Below are positions 8,806-17,907 of a stretch of 53,162 bases of DNA, piece by piece (position 1 is the first letter of the stretch; each line of letters starts with the position of its first letter). The stretch comes from Nitrosomonadales bacterium. Lineage in GTDB: Bacteria; Pseudomonadota; Gammaproteobacteria; Burkholderiales; Nitrosomonadaceae. The translations under genes were made by a program, and so were the position numbers. Under the pieces are notes generated by a model. It saw only the letters and a program-made list of their open reading frames with translations, was not told the DNA's origin and ran no database searches. Where the stretch lies: NCBI GenBank assembly GCA_009886095.1, contig VFJL01000025.1:1-53162 (forward strand). The letters are read 5' to 3'.

Positions 8806-8835
8806 CTGTCTCTAAAAATCCTGATTTTTAAAGGC
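8806..8835. repeat. Solo repeat end / short A-T hairpin
   Basis: CTCTAAAAATCCTGATTTTTAAAGGCC resembles the terminal inverted repeat of the dispersed repeat family and also forms a 7-bp A/T hairpin (AAAAATC-CT-GATTTTT) just downstream of dacC. It may be a leftover end or act as a weak terminator. Confidence 0.35.
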
Positions 8836-8840
8836 CCTCA

Positions 8841-9989
8841 TTAGTTGAGCAGCATTTGTATGCTATCCCAAGTGCGACCAAAAATGTTGCCGATACCTAC
8901 AGTCTCCAGCGCCACCAGCGGGTACTCAGCCAGTGGTTTGCCATCGAATGAGAGTTTTACCGTGCCCACTTTTTGTCCTGCACTAATCGGTGCGACCAGA
9001 GGTTGCCGGTATTCCATTGTGGCTTTCAGCTTATCGTTCTGCCCTCTTGGTAGCGAGAAATAAAGATCTTGACTGAATCCTGTCCTGAGCGTGTTCTGTG
9101 TGCCCTTCCATAGCTGTATGGTAGTTACCGCCTGCTCCTTCTGATACAGGCGTACGGTATCGTAAAACTGGAAGCCGTGATTCAACAGGCGCTGGCTTTC
9201 CATGGTACGTACATTGTCGGAAGTGGTTCCCATTACTACAGAAATAAGCCGTCGCTCGTCGCGTTTGGCTGAAGTGATCAGGCAATAGCCAGCAGTTTGA
9301 GTATGACCAGTCTTAAGGCCGTCAACATTGGGATCGAGCCACAGCAGTCGGTTGCGGTTGGGTTGGCTAATCTTGTTGTAGGTGTATTCCCGCAGCGAAT
9401 AGAGTGGGTAGTACTCCGGGAAATCCCGGATCATGGCCGCTGCCAGCAAGGCAAGATCGTAGACGGTAGTATAGTGTTCTGGATGTGGCAGGCCAGTGGA
9501 GTTGGCGAAGCGGGTATTTTTCATGCCCATGTGCCGGGCCTCATTATTCATCATTTGTACGAAGTTATCCTCCGAGCCAGCGACGGCTTCCGCCAAAGCG
9601 ATACAGGCATCGTTACCGGACTGCACGATCATGCCGCGTATTAGTTCGTCCACTGTTACAGGCCTGTTGGGCTCGATAAACATGCGCGAGCCTGATGTGC
9701 GCCAGGCTCGCGCTGATACAGGCACGGCTTGAGTCAGGGTGATGCGCTTCTGTTTGATGGCTGAGAAAACGACATGTGCCGTCATCAGCTTGGTGAGTGA
9801 TGCCGGCTCGATGCGTTCATGGAGATTCTGACCGACCAATATCTGCCCACTCTGAAAATCGGTGAGAATGTAAGCCTTGGCAGCCAGGGATAAGGCAGGT
9901 GACGGTGGCATGTAATGCTGGGGTTGCTGGGCAAAAATGGGGAGTGCATAACAGCACAGTACCAACGGGAGCAGGTGTTTCATAGCCAT
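8841..9989 (-). CDS. dacC: D-alanyl-D-alanine carboxypeptidase (PBP5/6 type)
   Basis: Periplasmic, membrane-anchored low-molecular-weight penicillin-binding protein that trims the terminal D-Ala from peptidoglycan pentapeptides. Active-site motifs counted from ATG 9989: SLTK (about 64-67, nucleophile Ser), SGN (124-126) and KTG (226-228); then a C-terminal beta domain and a short amphipathic membrane helix. The N-terminus is a signal peptide (MKHLLPLVLCCYALPIFAQ). The open frame continues to a GTG at 10013, but that part is encoded by the repeat copy next door, so I prefer ATG 9989 (or 9983). No clear binding site precedes either. Confidence 0.95.
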   Translation of the reverse strand: MAMKHLLPLVLCCYALPIFAQQPQHYMPPSPALSLAAKAYILTDFQSGQILVGQNLHERIEPASLTKLMTAHVVFSAIKQKRITLTQAVPVSARAWRTSGSRMFIEPNRPVTVDELIRGMIVQSGNDACIALAEAVAGSEDNFVQMMNNEARHMGMKNTRFANSTGLPHPEHYTTVYDLALLAAAMIRDFPEYYPLYSLREYTYNKISQPNRNRLLWLDPNVDGLKTGHTQTAGYCLITSAKRDERRLISVVMGTTSDNVRTMESQRLLNHGFQFYDTVRLYQKEQAVTTIQLWKGTQNTLRTGFSQDLYFSLPRGQNDKLKATMEYRQPLVAPISAGQKVGTVKLSFDGKPLAEYPLVALETVGIGNIFGRTWDSIQMLLN

Positions 9990-9992
9990 TTT

Positions 9993-10172
9993 TAAAAATC
10001 TGGATTTCGTCACAATACTTTATTGCCCACAAAAAATATTTCCTTATTCAAATTCCATTTCGTTCGTCATCGCCTCGTTTCATTTTCGAACTGGAATTAA
10101 TATCAATCATATGTCGCGACTACATCTTTTATTCCTATATTGGTTTAGAGCTTTAAAATATTAAAGACATCC
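9993..10172 (+). repeat. Intergenic repeat copy 3 (long form)
   Basis: Begins AAATCTGGATTTCGTCAC and ends TTAAAATATTAAAGACATCC. It shares both ends with the copy at 13815-13952 but contains about 50 extra bases (10058-10108) that recur near the window end at 52810-52855. It overlaps the extended 5' frame of dacC. Confidence 0.7.
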
Positions 10173-10204
10173 AACGAAAATATAAGTTTGTCTGAGACTG
10201 GCTG

Positions 10205-10480
10205 CTAACGTTTGTCGCGACACAGGCTGAAGCCATCATTCCAGCCCGCGCGATATTGATTGTCGGTAGAAAAGCGTTGTCCATCCTTGTGTCCGTAGGA
10301 GGTCTTCTTGGCAGTTTCGCAGCCATCGATATAACCATCCTTGAAAGCTGGCAGATAGCCAGAAAGGTTATAAGCGGGGCGAACACTCGGCGGCAACGGT
10401 CCGGAAGGGCGCTGACCCTGCCCCATTGTTGCACAACCTGCAAGCGTCGAAACTATAAAAATTGCTGCGATCAAACGCAT
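10205..10480 (-). CDS. Small lipoprotein of unknown function
   Basis: 91 residues with a lipoprotein signal peptide: a hydrophobic stretch followed by the lipobox LAGC, so the mature protein would start at Cys15. The mature part has two similar short blocks rich in Gly, Tyr and Asp (FKDGYIDGCETAKK and YRAGWNDGFSLCRDK), each with an xxGxxDG-C pattern, which looks like an internal duplication. I do not recognise a named family. Transcribed toward dacC, with a repeat copy between them. Confidence 0.75.
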   Translation of the reverse strand: MRLIAAIFIVSTLAGCATMGQGQRPSGPLPPSVRPAYNLSGYLPAFKDGYIDGCETAKKTSYGHKDGQRFSTDNQYRAGWNDGFSLCRDKR

Positions 10481-10518
10481 TGCGGTCCCGTTGACTGGTT
10501 AACCCAGATATTTCACCG

Positions 10519-10680
10519 ATGCCAAATTATACTGCTGATCAGACCGAATTTGGACGTCTTGGATGCCGGATTATCGAAGTGAGCTTCAAGAGGAGCGACA
10601 TCAGTTCTGACGGCAGGTTGATTGGATGCGTTGCGCCATTGAAAAAGGTATGTATCGCTTGGGCTTGCAATACGAAATGA
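10519..10680 (+). pseudogene. Truncated IS1380-like transposase start
   Basis: 54 codons, ATG to TGA. The first part, with IIEVSFKRSDISSDGRLIG, resembles the N-terminus of IS1380-family transposases (typically xxEADFxGGxxSSDGGxxLL). The similarity stops after about 35 codons and no catalytic region follows, so only the first part of an insertion sequence remains. The family assignment is from memory of the motif and is tentative. Confidence 0.45.
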
Positions 10681-10689
10681 AGAAGCCTC

Positions 10690-11613
10690 TTATCCCGCCC
10701 AGCTCGCAATTCCCAGCAGTAGCAGTAGTGCCAGCCACAACACCAGGGTACGCCAGATCAGACCAGTGGCGCTTTGTAGAAAATCCATATCAGCTTCTTC
10801 GCCCACACCCAATTCTGGGCGGTAGTGAGCGCTGCCAGCTTCCCGCAGCGAATCTCCCAAGCGTACACCAAGCGCACCCGCACCACTGGCAAGAATGATG
10901 CCTTGGGTATGGTTTGTCCACGATGCGGCTTGCGCGCGCCAGCAATAAATCGCATCCTCAAAGTTACCAGCGATAGCGAAACTCGTGGCAGTCAATCTTG
11001 CCGGCAACCAGTCTATGGCCTTGAACGCCTTTGCGGCGAATTGACCAAATGCGCCGAATTCTTCTTCTGGGCGATTGCCCCAGCGCTCGCCTAGCAACTC
11101 CGCGAGGCGATACAGCACCGCACCCGACGGTCCCGGTAGCAAAGCAAAACAGACAATCACACCGAACACATAGCGGTGTGAGTGAACCAGTCCCGATTCA
11201 ATCGCAACCCGTGCGATCATCTCGCTGCTGAGTTCATCTGCAGGTGCTCCGCGCCATTGTCGCAGCAGTTCTCGAGCCCGAGGTAGATCATCATTCCTGA
11301 GAGCTTGGCTAATTTCAGTGAACAAGTGATTGAACTGGCGAAAGCTCATGGTGAAATAAAGCACCAGGACATTCCACGCCCATGCCAGCAGTGGACTCAG
11401 GTCAAGCAGAAAATAATAGATCGCACCAGTGAGCAGTAATAGCGGGAACACTGCAGCGATCCATGCTGCTACGCCATGACGGTGGACACCAGTATTGAAA
11501 TAGCGCTCTAGCGCATCTGCGTAAGAGGAAAACAGCAGTATGGCTTGATTACGATTACCAGTGGGACGCCATTGCTCCAGCAAGAGAGCAAAAATTATCG
11601 AGAATAGAGTCAT
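10690..11613 (-). CDS. CobD/CbiB-like integral membrane protein
   Basis: 307 residues with four or five hydrophobic segments (near residues 50-90, 150-170 and the last 20). The N-terminal MTLFSIIFALLLEQWRP and the later IDWLPARLTA block are typical of the CobD/CbiB-AmpE superfamily as found in betaproteobacteria. True CobD (CbiB) joins aminopropanol to cobyric acid. Because no cobalamin gene is nearby, this may be the AmpE-like branch, whose role in cell-wall recycling signalling is poorly defined. Located between the lipoprotein gene and sucD, same strand. Confidence 0.8.
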   Translation of the reverse strand: MTLFSIIFALLLEQWRPTGNRNQAILLFSSYADALERYFNTGVHRHGVAAWIAAVFPLLLLTGAIYYFLLDLSPLLAWAWNVLVLYFTMSFRQFNHLFTEISQALRNDDLPRARELLRQWRGAPADELSSEMIARVAIESGLVHSHRYVFGVIVCFALLPGPSGAVLYRLAELLGERWGNRPEEEFGAFGQFAAKAFKAIDWLPARLTATSFAIAGNFEDAIYCWRAQAASWTNHTQGIILASGAGALGVRLGDSLREAGSAHYRPELGVGEEADMDFLQSATGLIWRTLVLWLALLLLLGIASWAG

Positions 11614-11715
11614 TGCAAGGCGGTCATAACTATAAGTCTGAATCCCCTGTTATTCGGGCTGGAATCTCTGAATAAGTACCACGCCCCACGGAGTACCTGG
11701 CCCAGAGGTTCCTTA

Positions 11716-12594
11716 CTATCGCAACACTGATTTGAGCAGCTTGCCCATCTCTGCCGGATTACGCGTCACTTTAATCCCGCATTCTTCCATTACCGCAAGT
11801 TTTTCCTGCGCCGTACCTGTGCCGCCAGAGATGATCGCACCAGCATGTCCCATGCGCTTGCCCGCCGGTGCAGTTACACCCGCGATGAACCCCACCACTG
11901 GTTTCTGCATATTGTCCCTGATCCAGCGAGCGCAGTCTTCCTCATCGGTGCCGCCGATTTCCCCCACCATCACAACCGCATCGGTTTCGTCATCGTCGTT
12001 GAACAATTGCATCACATCGAGGTGTTTCAAGCCATTCACCGGGTCGCCGCCGATGCCGATGCAGGTGGATTGCCCCAATCCCTGCTCCATTAATTGCGCC
12101 ACTGCTTCGTAGGTCAGTGTGCCGGAGCGCGACACCACGCCGATGCGCCCTTTCTTGTGAATGTGGCCAGGCATGATACCGATCTTGATTTCGTCAGGCG
12201 TAATGATGCCGGGGCAATTGGGGCCGATCAGCCGAGTTTTTCGGCCCTGCATTTTGTAGCGGGTACGCAGCATATCGCGTACCGGAATGCCTTCAGTAAT
12301 ACAAATCACCAGGTCCAGTTCCGCTTCCACTGCTTCGTCAATCGCGGCGGCAGCAAAAGGTGGTGGTACGTAAATCACCGAAACAGTAGCGCCGGTAGCC
12401 TGTTTCGCCTCCTTGACGGTGGCATAAATTGGGATGCTTTCAAAATTCTCGCCCGGTTTCTTCGGATTCACTCCGGCTACAAAACAATTTTTCCCATTGG
12501 CATAGTCACGGCATATACGGGTATGAAATTGTCCGGTTTTGCCGGTGATGCCCTGAGTCATGACTCGGGTGTTCTTGTCTATCAAGATAGCCAT
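11716..12594 (-). CDS. sucD: Succinyl-CoA ligase, alpha subunit
   Basis: 292 residues from ATG 12594; an open frame extends upstream but overlaps sucC and is not part of the family. Seen: the CoA-binding Rossmann start ([15 protein letters not shown]), the IGPNCPGII block and the phosphorylated active-site His250 in [11 protein letters not shown]. Works with SucC as the heterotetramer that makes ATP or GTP from succinyl-CoA in the TCA cycle. sucC ends two bases before this start, so the two form one translational unit. Confidence 0.97.
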   Translation of the reverse strand: MAILIDKNTRVMTQGITGKTGQFHTRICRDYANGKNCFVAGVNPKKPGENFESIPIYATVKEAKQATGATVSVIYVPPPFAAAAIDEAVEAELDLVICITEGIPVRDMLRTRYKMQGRKTRLIGPNCPGIITPDEIKIGIMPGHIHKKGRIGVVSRSGTLTYEAVAQLMEQGLGQSTCIGIGGDPVNGLKHLDVMQLFNDDDETDAVVMVGEIGGTDEEDCARWIRDNMQKPVVGFIAGVTAPAGKRMGHAGAIISGGTGTAQEKLAVMEECGIKVTRNPAEMGKLLKSVLR

Positions 12595-12596
12595 GG

Positions 12597-13763
12597 CTAC
12601 ACGCGCCTCGCCGCCGTGACGGCCTTTTCTGCAGCATCGGCCATATTGCTCGCCGATATAATCGGTAATCCGGATTCGGCCAGAATTTTCTTGCCCAAAT
12701 CCACATTGGTACCTTCGAGACGCACTACCAGTGGCACGGTGAGCTTCACTTCCCGTGCTGCCGTTACCACGCCTTCGGCAATCACATCGCATTTCATGAT
12801 GCCACCAAATATGTTTACCAGTATGGCCTGTAGTTTCGGGTTATATAGCATCAGCTTGAATGCCTCGGTCACTTTTTCGGCAGTTGCACCACCACCGACG
12901 TCAAGAAAATTAGCGGGGCTACCGCCATAGAGCTTGATGATATCCATAGTTGCCATCGCCAGTCCTGCGCCGTTGACCAAGCAGCCGATATTGCCGTCCA
13001 GAGAAATGTAGGAAAGATCGTGTCTGGATGCCTCGATTTCTGCCGGATCCTCTTCGTCCAGATCGCGCAGAGCAGTGATTTCTGGATGACGGAACAGCGC
13101 GTTGTCATCAAAATTCATTTTCGCATCGAGCGCGAGAACGTGATCGTCAGCGGTAAGTATCAGTGGATTGATTTCGATCAGCGATGCATCGGTGCTGTCA
13201 AAAGCCTGGTGCAAGTTTTGCAGCAAGGCTCGCGTTTCGGTCATGGCGGCTTCGGTAATACCAATCTTGCAGGCGATGTCGTCGGCGTCCTGGTCAGTCA
13301 ATCCCGTCATCGGGTCGATTAATATCTTATGGATTTTTTCCGGCGTGGCGGCGGCGACCTGTTCGATATCCATGCCACCTTCGGAACTTGCCATCAGGCA
13401 CACGCGTTGGTTTCTGCGATCCACCACCAAGCCGATGTAAAGTTCCTTCTTGATGTCGGCACCTTGCTCGATTAAAAGCCGTCGTACAATTTGTCCTTGT
13501 GTACCGGTCTGATGGGTAACGAGTGTCATGCCCAGTATTTTCCCGGCAAGCTGGCCCACTTCGTCAAGCGACCTCGCCACCTTTACCCCCCCACCCTTAC
13601 CGCGTCCGCCAGCGTGAATCTGCGCTTTCACTGCCCACACGCTACCACCCAGTTTACTGGCGGCTGTCACTGTTTGATCAACGCTGAAGCAGGCGATTCC
13701 GCGCGGGGTAGCAATACCAAATTCGCGCAGAATTTCCTTGGCTTGGTACTCGTGTATCTTCAT
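12597..13763 (-). CDS. sucC: Succinyl-CoA ligase, beta subunit
   Basis: 388 residues, the normal length. An ATP-grasp domain covers about 1-240, starting [17 protein letters not shown], followed by the C-terminal ligase domain with the [12 protein letters not shown] and VVRLEGTNV blocks. Supplies the nucleotide site of the SucCD complex. First gene of a sucC-sucD pair; upstream lies a full-length copy of the dispersed repeat (13815-13952), which may carry or separate its promoter. Confidence 0.97.
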   Translation of the reverse strand: MKIHEYQAKEILREFGIATPRGIACFSVDQTVTAASKLGGSVWAVKAQIHAGGRGKGGGVKVARSLDEVGQLAGKILGMTLVTHQTGTQGQIVRRLLIEQGADIKKELYIGLVVDRRNQRVCLMASSEGGMDIEQVAAATPEKIHKILIDPMTGLTDQDADDIACKIGITEAAMTETRALLQNLHQAFDSTDASLIEINPLILTADDHVLALDAKMNFDDNALFRHPEITALRDLDEEDPAEIEASRHDLSYISLDGNIGCLVNGAGLAMATMDIIKLYGGSPANFLDVGGGATAEKVTEAFKLMLYNPKLQAILVNIFGGIMKCDVIAEGVVTAAREVKLTVPLVVRLEGTNVDLGKKILAESGLPIISASNMADAAEKAVTAARRV

Positions 13764-13814
13764 GTTTTTTCCGTCACTGCGCCTTGTCCGCTATTACACT
13801 TCAGACTTGAATCC

Positions 13815-13952
13815 GTCTCTCCAATAATCCGGATTTTGTCACAACACTTTGTTTGTTCACAAAAAATGTTTCCTGCATATCAACCCTATGCCACACCTGC
13901 ATTTTTGTTTTTGCTTTGTGTTGTTCAGAATTCCGAATTATTAAAGGCATCC
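13815..13952 (+). repeat. Intergenic repeat copy 4 (full length)
   Basis: About 138 bp filling most of the gap between sucC and the FKBP gene. The left end (CTCCAATAATCCGGATTTTG) and the reverse complement of the right end (CTTTAATAATTCGGAATTCTG) match over about 16 of 21 positions, giving imperfect terminal inverted repeats. The best copy for defining the family. Confidence 0.75.
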
Positions 13953-13960
13953 ATTGATGA

Positions 13961-14425
13961 TCAGTGTGAGGCGCCTTGACGCAGACTCAACAGTTCAACA
14001 TCGAAGATTAATGTTGCATTCGGTGGGATCACACCGCCAGCACCTGCTGCACCATATGCCATTGATGGGGGGACAATCAGCATTCGCCGTCCGCCGATCT
14101 TCATGCCAACAACTCCTTTGTCCCAACCTTTGATTACCCGCCCTGCTCCCAGCAGAAATGAGAAAGGGATGCTGCGATCGCGTGAACTGTCAAATTTTTT
14201 GCCTTTATTTAGCGGCCCAGCCGGGTCATATAGCCAGCCTGTATAATGAACTTCAGCCATTTTACCAACGGTTGCTTCTTCACCTGTTCCAATTAGGACC
14301 TCGGATTTTATGAGTTCGGACACGCCAGTTACTCCCTGTTTGGGTTGGGAAAATGCGGCCTGGGGCAACAAAGTCATGCCCAGAATGAGTACGCTCAAAT
14401 TAAGCAGGGTGTTTACTTTAGACAT
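13961..14425 (-). CDS. Periplasmic FKBP-type peptidyl-prolyl isomerase
   Basis: 154 residues from ATG 14425, which has a good binding site (GAGGTGACT just upstream); the frame runs further upstream but without one. A signal peptide (about 1-26, ending QAAFSQ) is followed by a single FKBP domain with the usual VHYTGWLYD, FDSSRDR, VIKGWDKGV and IPPNATLIFDVELL blocks. It would speed cis-trans prolyl isomerisation of exported proteins. Monocistronic; it ends next to a repeat copy. Confidence 0.92.
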   Translation of the reverse strand: MSKVNTLLNLSVLILGMTLLPQAAFSQPKQGVTGVSELIKSEVLIGTGEEATVGKMAEVHYTGWLYDPAGPLNKGKKFDSSRDRSIPFSFLLGAGRVIKGWDKGVVGMKIGGRRMLIVPPSMAYGAAGAGGVIPPNATLIFDVELLSLRQGASH

Positions 14426-14674
14426 AGTCACCTCAAAAAAGAAATTGAAATTATTAAATTGAAATCGGGGGGTGAGCCACGATCTCACTACCTTTCGGTT
14501 TCTTGTCGTTGGAAAAGAGCCAACTCCTCTCGGATCAGACTTGGCAAGGATCGACATTTCCAGAGCCTTGAATTGTTGGATGCGCCCTGAGGTATTATAC
14601 TCGCTATGTTTAATCCGTCATCGCTACCCAATCAAGTCCAACCTGCCGCAACCAATTTGACTGAGGGTGCGAAT

Positions 14675-15139
14675 ATGTGCGAGCGTTCGAACGAGGAGAA
14701 ACAGCCGGGTGAGCGGAGGATGAATTCAATACGCCTGCATGATTCACGCTTGGTGCGCGGTTTCTACCTTACGCTGGGCATTGTTGCCCTGGTTCTGGCT
14801 GTGTTGGGTGTGGTACTGCCGGTGTTGCCCACCACCCCTTTTGTGCTGTTGGCGGCCGCCTGCTTCGCACGTAGCTCGGAACGCTTCCATGACGGCTTGC
14901 TTGCCAACCGGGTAGCCGGCCCAATCATCCGCGAATGGTGCGAGCACCATAGCATCCCACGCCGAGTCAAGCGCTGGATATATCTATTGATGGCGTTGTC
15001 ATTCAGTAGCTCAATCCTGTTGATGCCACTTGTCTGGCAACAGGTGATACTGGCCGTGGTGGGAATCGTCTTGACAGTATTTATCTGGCGCATACCAGTA
15101 AGGGATGCGGATACCAGCCATAATGGAATCTCTGAATAA
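14675..15139 (+). CDS. DUF454 (YbaN-like) inner membrane protein
   Basis: Small membrane protein of the DUF454 family. The signature LGVVLPVLPTTPFVLLAAACFARSS block is present, with hydrophobic segments around the first third and the last third (SSSILLMPLVWQQVILAVVGIVL). Function unknown. The start is set at ATG 14675 because of a GAGGG site seven bases upstream. The frame opens at 14606, and a third ATG at 14720 matches where most homologues begin, with GGAGG almost touching it. The stop lies in a 17-base sequence repeated at 11661-11677. Confidence 0.82.
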   Translation: MCERSNEEKQPGERRMNSIRLHDSRLVRGFYLTLGIVALVLAVLGVVLPVLPTTPFVLLAAACFARSSERFHDGLLANRVAGPIIREWCEHHSIPRRVKRWIYLLMALSFSSSILLMPLVWQQVILAVVGIVLTVFIWRIPVRDADTSHNGISE

Positions 15140-15454
15140 GTCACACTTGGCATTTACTCAGAGACTCTTGAGCGGAATCAGCCCCGAATTATTATCCCTA
15201 TTTTCTCTGAGTTAGATTGGGTAATAGTCAGAGTGGTTGGTATTCCCAGAACTTCGAACTTTCAAGCATCATATCCGGTATGATTAGTTCGTCAGCTTGG
15301 CATGCTCGGCAACTCCTGTCTGCCAATAAACTTTTGGCCTGGCCTGAATTGCAAAATACTTGCCACTTGCAATTCGTTTGTGATTTACTCACAGACAGTA
15401 ATTGCTGCTTGCACCGATAGAAAACCAGAGCGTGAACTTTCCTGCCAACGATAA
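15140..15454. other. Gene-free stretch, nothing recognised
   Basis: 315 bases between the DUF454 gene and the antiporter. At its left edge CTCTGAATAA and TTTACTCAGAG (about 15129-15172) can pair as a loose hairpin that may end DUF454 transcription. A short frame at 15217-15420 has no protein-like features. No RNA gene or repeat copy was seen. Confidence 0.4.
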
Positions 15455-16711
15455 ATGAGTCCTATCCCAATAGAAATAATCGGTGCGGTGCTGTTCTGCA
15501 TTGCAGTCATTCACACTTTCTCGACCAAATTCTTCGAGCACTTGGCGCACACACGTCCGGCCCACGCTGGCGTCTGGCACTTGCTAGGTGAGGTCGAAGT
15601 GGTTTTTGGGTTTTGGGCGATGGTGTTGGTTGTAGCAATGATGATCATAGATGGCAAGCAGGCTGCCATCGCTTACCTTGACGGGCAGAGTTTTATCGAG
15701 CCGATGTTCGTATTTGCCATCATGGTGATTGCGGGCAGTCGTCCGATCCTGCAATTCGCGAAGCTCGGTGTCAAGACTATCGCGCGGCTCATCCCCTGGT
15801 CACGTGAGAAGGCGTTCTACTTCATTACATTATCGTTTGTGCCGCTACTGGGTTCCTTTATCACCGAGCCGGCAGCCATGACATTAGCCGCACTAATTTT
15901 ATTTGAACGCTACTACTCCAAGGGAATCTCGACCCGGCTTAAATACGTCACTCTTGGTGTGTTGTTCGTCAACATCTCGATCGGCGGAACGCTGACGCCC
16001 TACGCTGCGCCACCGGTACTGATGGTTGCTGGCAAGTGGGGCTGGGATATTACCTTCATGTTCACCACCTTTGGCTGGAAAGCTGCGCTGGCAGTGCTGG
16101 TAAATGCCTTGGCGGCCACCTTGCTGTTCCAGCGCGAATTGTCAAAAATGCAGAGTGAAGAGCAATCTGGGCAAACCGGCGTCCCTCTACCGGTGGTACT
16201 GGTACATCTTTTTTTCCTGGCTGGCGTAGTGGTGTTTGCCCATCACCCGGTAGTTTTCATGGGCTTGCTGCTGTTCTTTCTCGGCTTTGCTCACGCCTAT
16301 GAGCGTTTCCAGGACAGGTTGATCCTGCGCGAAGGATTGCTGGTTGCTTTTTTTCTTGCCGGTCTGGTTGTCCTAGGGGGGCAACAGAAATGGTGGCTAC
16401 AACCCATGCTGGCTGGAATGGATAGCACTACACTCTATTTCGGTGCCACTATACTCACGGCGATCACTGACAATGCGGCACTTACGTATCTTGGTTCTCT
16501 GATGGATGCACCCAGCGCTGAGTTCAAGTATGCGCTCGTTGCCGGTGCAGTCACCGGCGGTGGTCTGACAGTCATTGCCAACGCTCCGAACCCGGCAGGA
16601 TTTTCCATCCTCAAAGGCTCGTTCGAGGATGAAGCGATCCATCCTTTGGGCTTGCTGGTTGCTGCACTGCCGCCTACGATTGTCGCCATTCTTGCGTTTC
16701 AGTTACTTTGA
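15455..16711 (+). CDS. Putative Na+/H+ antiporter
   Basis: 418 residues, almost all hydrophobic, with roughly 10-12 membrane segments. The sequence fits the putative Na+/H+ antiporter family (PF07399), a relative of the NhaD/ArsB ion transporter superfamily: conserved FITEPAAMTLAALILFERYY, GGTLTPYAAPPVLMVA and ITDNAALTYLGS blocks. Those Thr-Glu-Pro, Thr-Pro and Asp-Asn motifs lie in the re-entrant regions that bind ions in the superfamily. Likely sodium export or pH control at the inner membrane. Monocistronic on the plus strand. Confidence 0.85.
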   Translation: MSPIPIEIIGAVLFCIAVIHTFSTKFFEHLAHTRPAHAGVWHLLGEVEVVFGFWAMVLVVAMMIIDGKQAAIAYLDGQSFIEPMFVFAIMVIAGSRPILQFAKLGVKTIARLIPWSREKAFYFITLSFVPLLGSFITEPAAMTLAALILFERYYSKGISTRLKYVTLGVLFVNISIGGTLTPYAAPPVLMVAGKWGWDITFMFTTFGWKAALAVLVNALAATLLFQRELSKMQSEEQSGQTGVPLPVVLVHLFFLAGVVVFAHHPVVFMGLLLFFLGFAHAYERFQDRLILREGLLVAFFLAGLVVLGGQQKWWLQPMLAGMDSTTLYFGATILTAITDNAALTYLGSLMDAPSAEFKYALVAGAVTGGGLTVIANAPNPAGFSILKGSFEDEAIHPLGLLVAALPPTIVAILAFQLL

Positions 16712-16779
16712 TCTGTCCTGCTACTATCTCTAACTGAAATTAGAATAACGAACCAAGTGAATGCTGGCGACAGGAAAAG

Positions 16780-16845
16780 GGGTTTTCTGCCAATTCCATT
16801 TCACTAGTGACATTTCGTTGATATATATCCTCACTAGCACCCTGC
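16780..16845 (+). repeat. Intergenic repeat copy 5 (internal part)
   Basis: CCAATTCCATTTCACTAGTGACATTTC followed by TCCTCACTAGCACC matches the middle of the copy at 51255-51399 (reverse) and the stretch at 52700-52755. The shared outer ends are not clear here. Lies between the antiporter and pbpG stops. Confidence 0.5.
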
Positions 16846-16872
16846 CGTATTGTTCACTCTGAAGAAGAGTAT

Positions 16873-17703
16873 TTAGCTGCTACGTTTGCGAGCGAGGCTG
16901 GCCTCCATCCATTTTTTAATACGGTTGGCGTCGCCGCTGCGGGTATTCTTTCCGAATGAATCAAGCAGTACGATGATGATCGGCTTGCCGGTTATGTTTG
17001 CCTGCATCACCAGGCAGCGTCCAGCTTCGTTGAGAAAGCCTGTTTTTGATATGCCAATCTGCCAGTTACCACTACGCACCAGACTATTGGAGTTGGTGAA
17101 TTGTATGTTGCGTCCATTGTCAGCAGGATCTACTGCATAGGTGCCGGTGGTGGAAAACTTACGGATGATGTCGTAGCCATACGCGGCTTCAACCATTTTC
17201 ACCAGATCACGCGCGGTAGAAACATTGGCGCTCCTCAGACCGGTGGAGTCAACAAAGTAACTATTGCCCATGCCAAGTTCAAATGCCTTATTATTCATCG
17301 CTGCCATGAATACTTCGATACCGCCAGGATAGGCGCGCGCCAACGCCGCCGCTGCGCGATTCTCGGAAGACATCAATGCCAGCCGAAGCAGTTCCTGACG
17401 GGTAAGGTTGGCGCCTACCCGCAAACGCGAGCGAGTGTTCTTGTGGACATCAATGTCGGCGGAATCAATGGTAATCTCTTCGGCCATCGGCAGCTGCGCA
17501 TCCAACACTACCATTGCTGTCATCAGCTTGGTAATTGAAGCGATTGGCATGATGGCATCTATATTTTTGCTGTAGAGGGCATGCCCTTGCTGCGCATCAA
17601 AAATTATTGCGGCACGGGATTTGAGATTCAGGCCACTCTGCTGTGCGAAGGCACCACCGGTAAACACAAACATGATGCCTAGCGCGAGGATTACTTTATT
17701 CAT
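16873..17703 (-). CDS. pbpG: D-Ala-D-Ala endopeptidase (PBP7/8 type)
   Basis: 276 residues with a signal peptide (1-20, ending GGAFAQ). Penicillin-binding motifs: SITK (Ser56 nucleophile), SEN (113-115) and KTG (220-222). The shorter length without a C-terminal beta domain, and SEN instead of SGN, fit the PbpG endopeptidases that cut cross-links between peptidoglycan strands, rather than PBP5-like carboxypeptidases. Periplasmic. Its upstream region contains overlapping palindromes at 17802-17833. Confidence 0.93.
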   Translation of the reverse strand: MNKVILALGIMFVFTGGAFAQQSGLNLKSRAAIIFDAQQGHALYSKNIDAIMPIASITKLMTAMVVLDAQLPMAEEITIDSADIDVHKNTRSRLRVGANLTRQELLRLALMSSENRAAAALARAYPGGIEVFMAAMNNKAFELGMGNSYFVDSTGLRSANVSTARDLVKMVEAAYGYDIIRKFSTTGTYAVDPADNGRNIQFTNSNSLVRSGNWQIGISKTGFLNEAGRCLVMQANITGKPIIIVLLDSFGKNTRSGDANRIKKWMEASLARKRSS

Positions 17704-17801
17704 TTTTCTTTCTCCGCTTGAGAGAATCTATTCGCTATCCGCGAATTAGAGAATCTGTCCCAGATAAACCAACAAAAATCAGATGATAGGGAAAGAATTT
17801 T

Positions 17802-17833
17802 ATATCTCTCCAAGAGATATCTTCTAAGATATC
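17802..17833. promoter_or_regulatory. Overlapping palindromes upstream of pbpG
   Basis: ATATCTCT-CCA-AGAGATAT (17802-17820) and GATATCTT-CT-AAGATATC (17816-17833) are two perfect 8-bp inverted repeats that share five bases; a further AGATATCA follows at about 17838. They lie about 100 bases upstream of pbpG and downstream of the ABC exporter. They could be operators for a dimeric regulator or a structured 3' end; no T-run follows them. Confidence 0.4.
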
Positions 17834-17907
17834 GCCCAGATATCATTCTCCAATTTTCGCCTAATTTTTACTTTGATATTCGGTTTCTACTCTGGGTCAT
17901 ACGCTAA

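Noticed and set aside
12094-12930. 278-codon plus-strand ORF across sucD and sucC
   Set aside because: Runs antisense to two clearly conserved enzymes; product resembles no protein.
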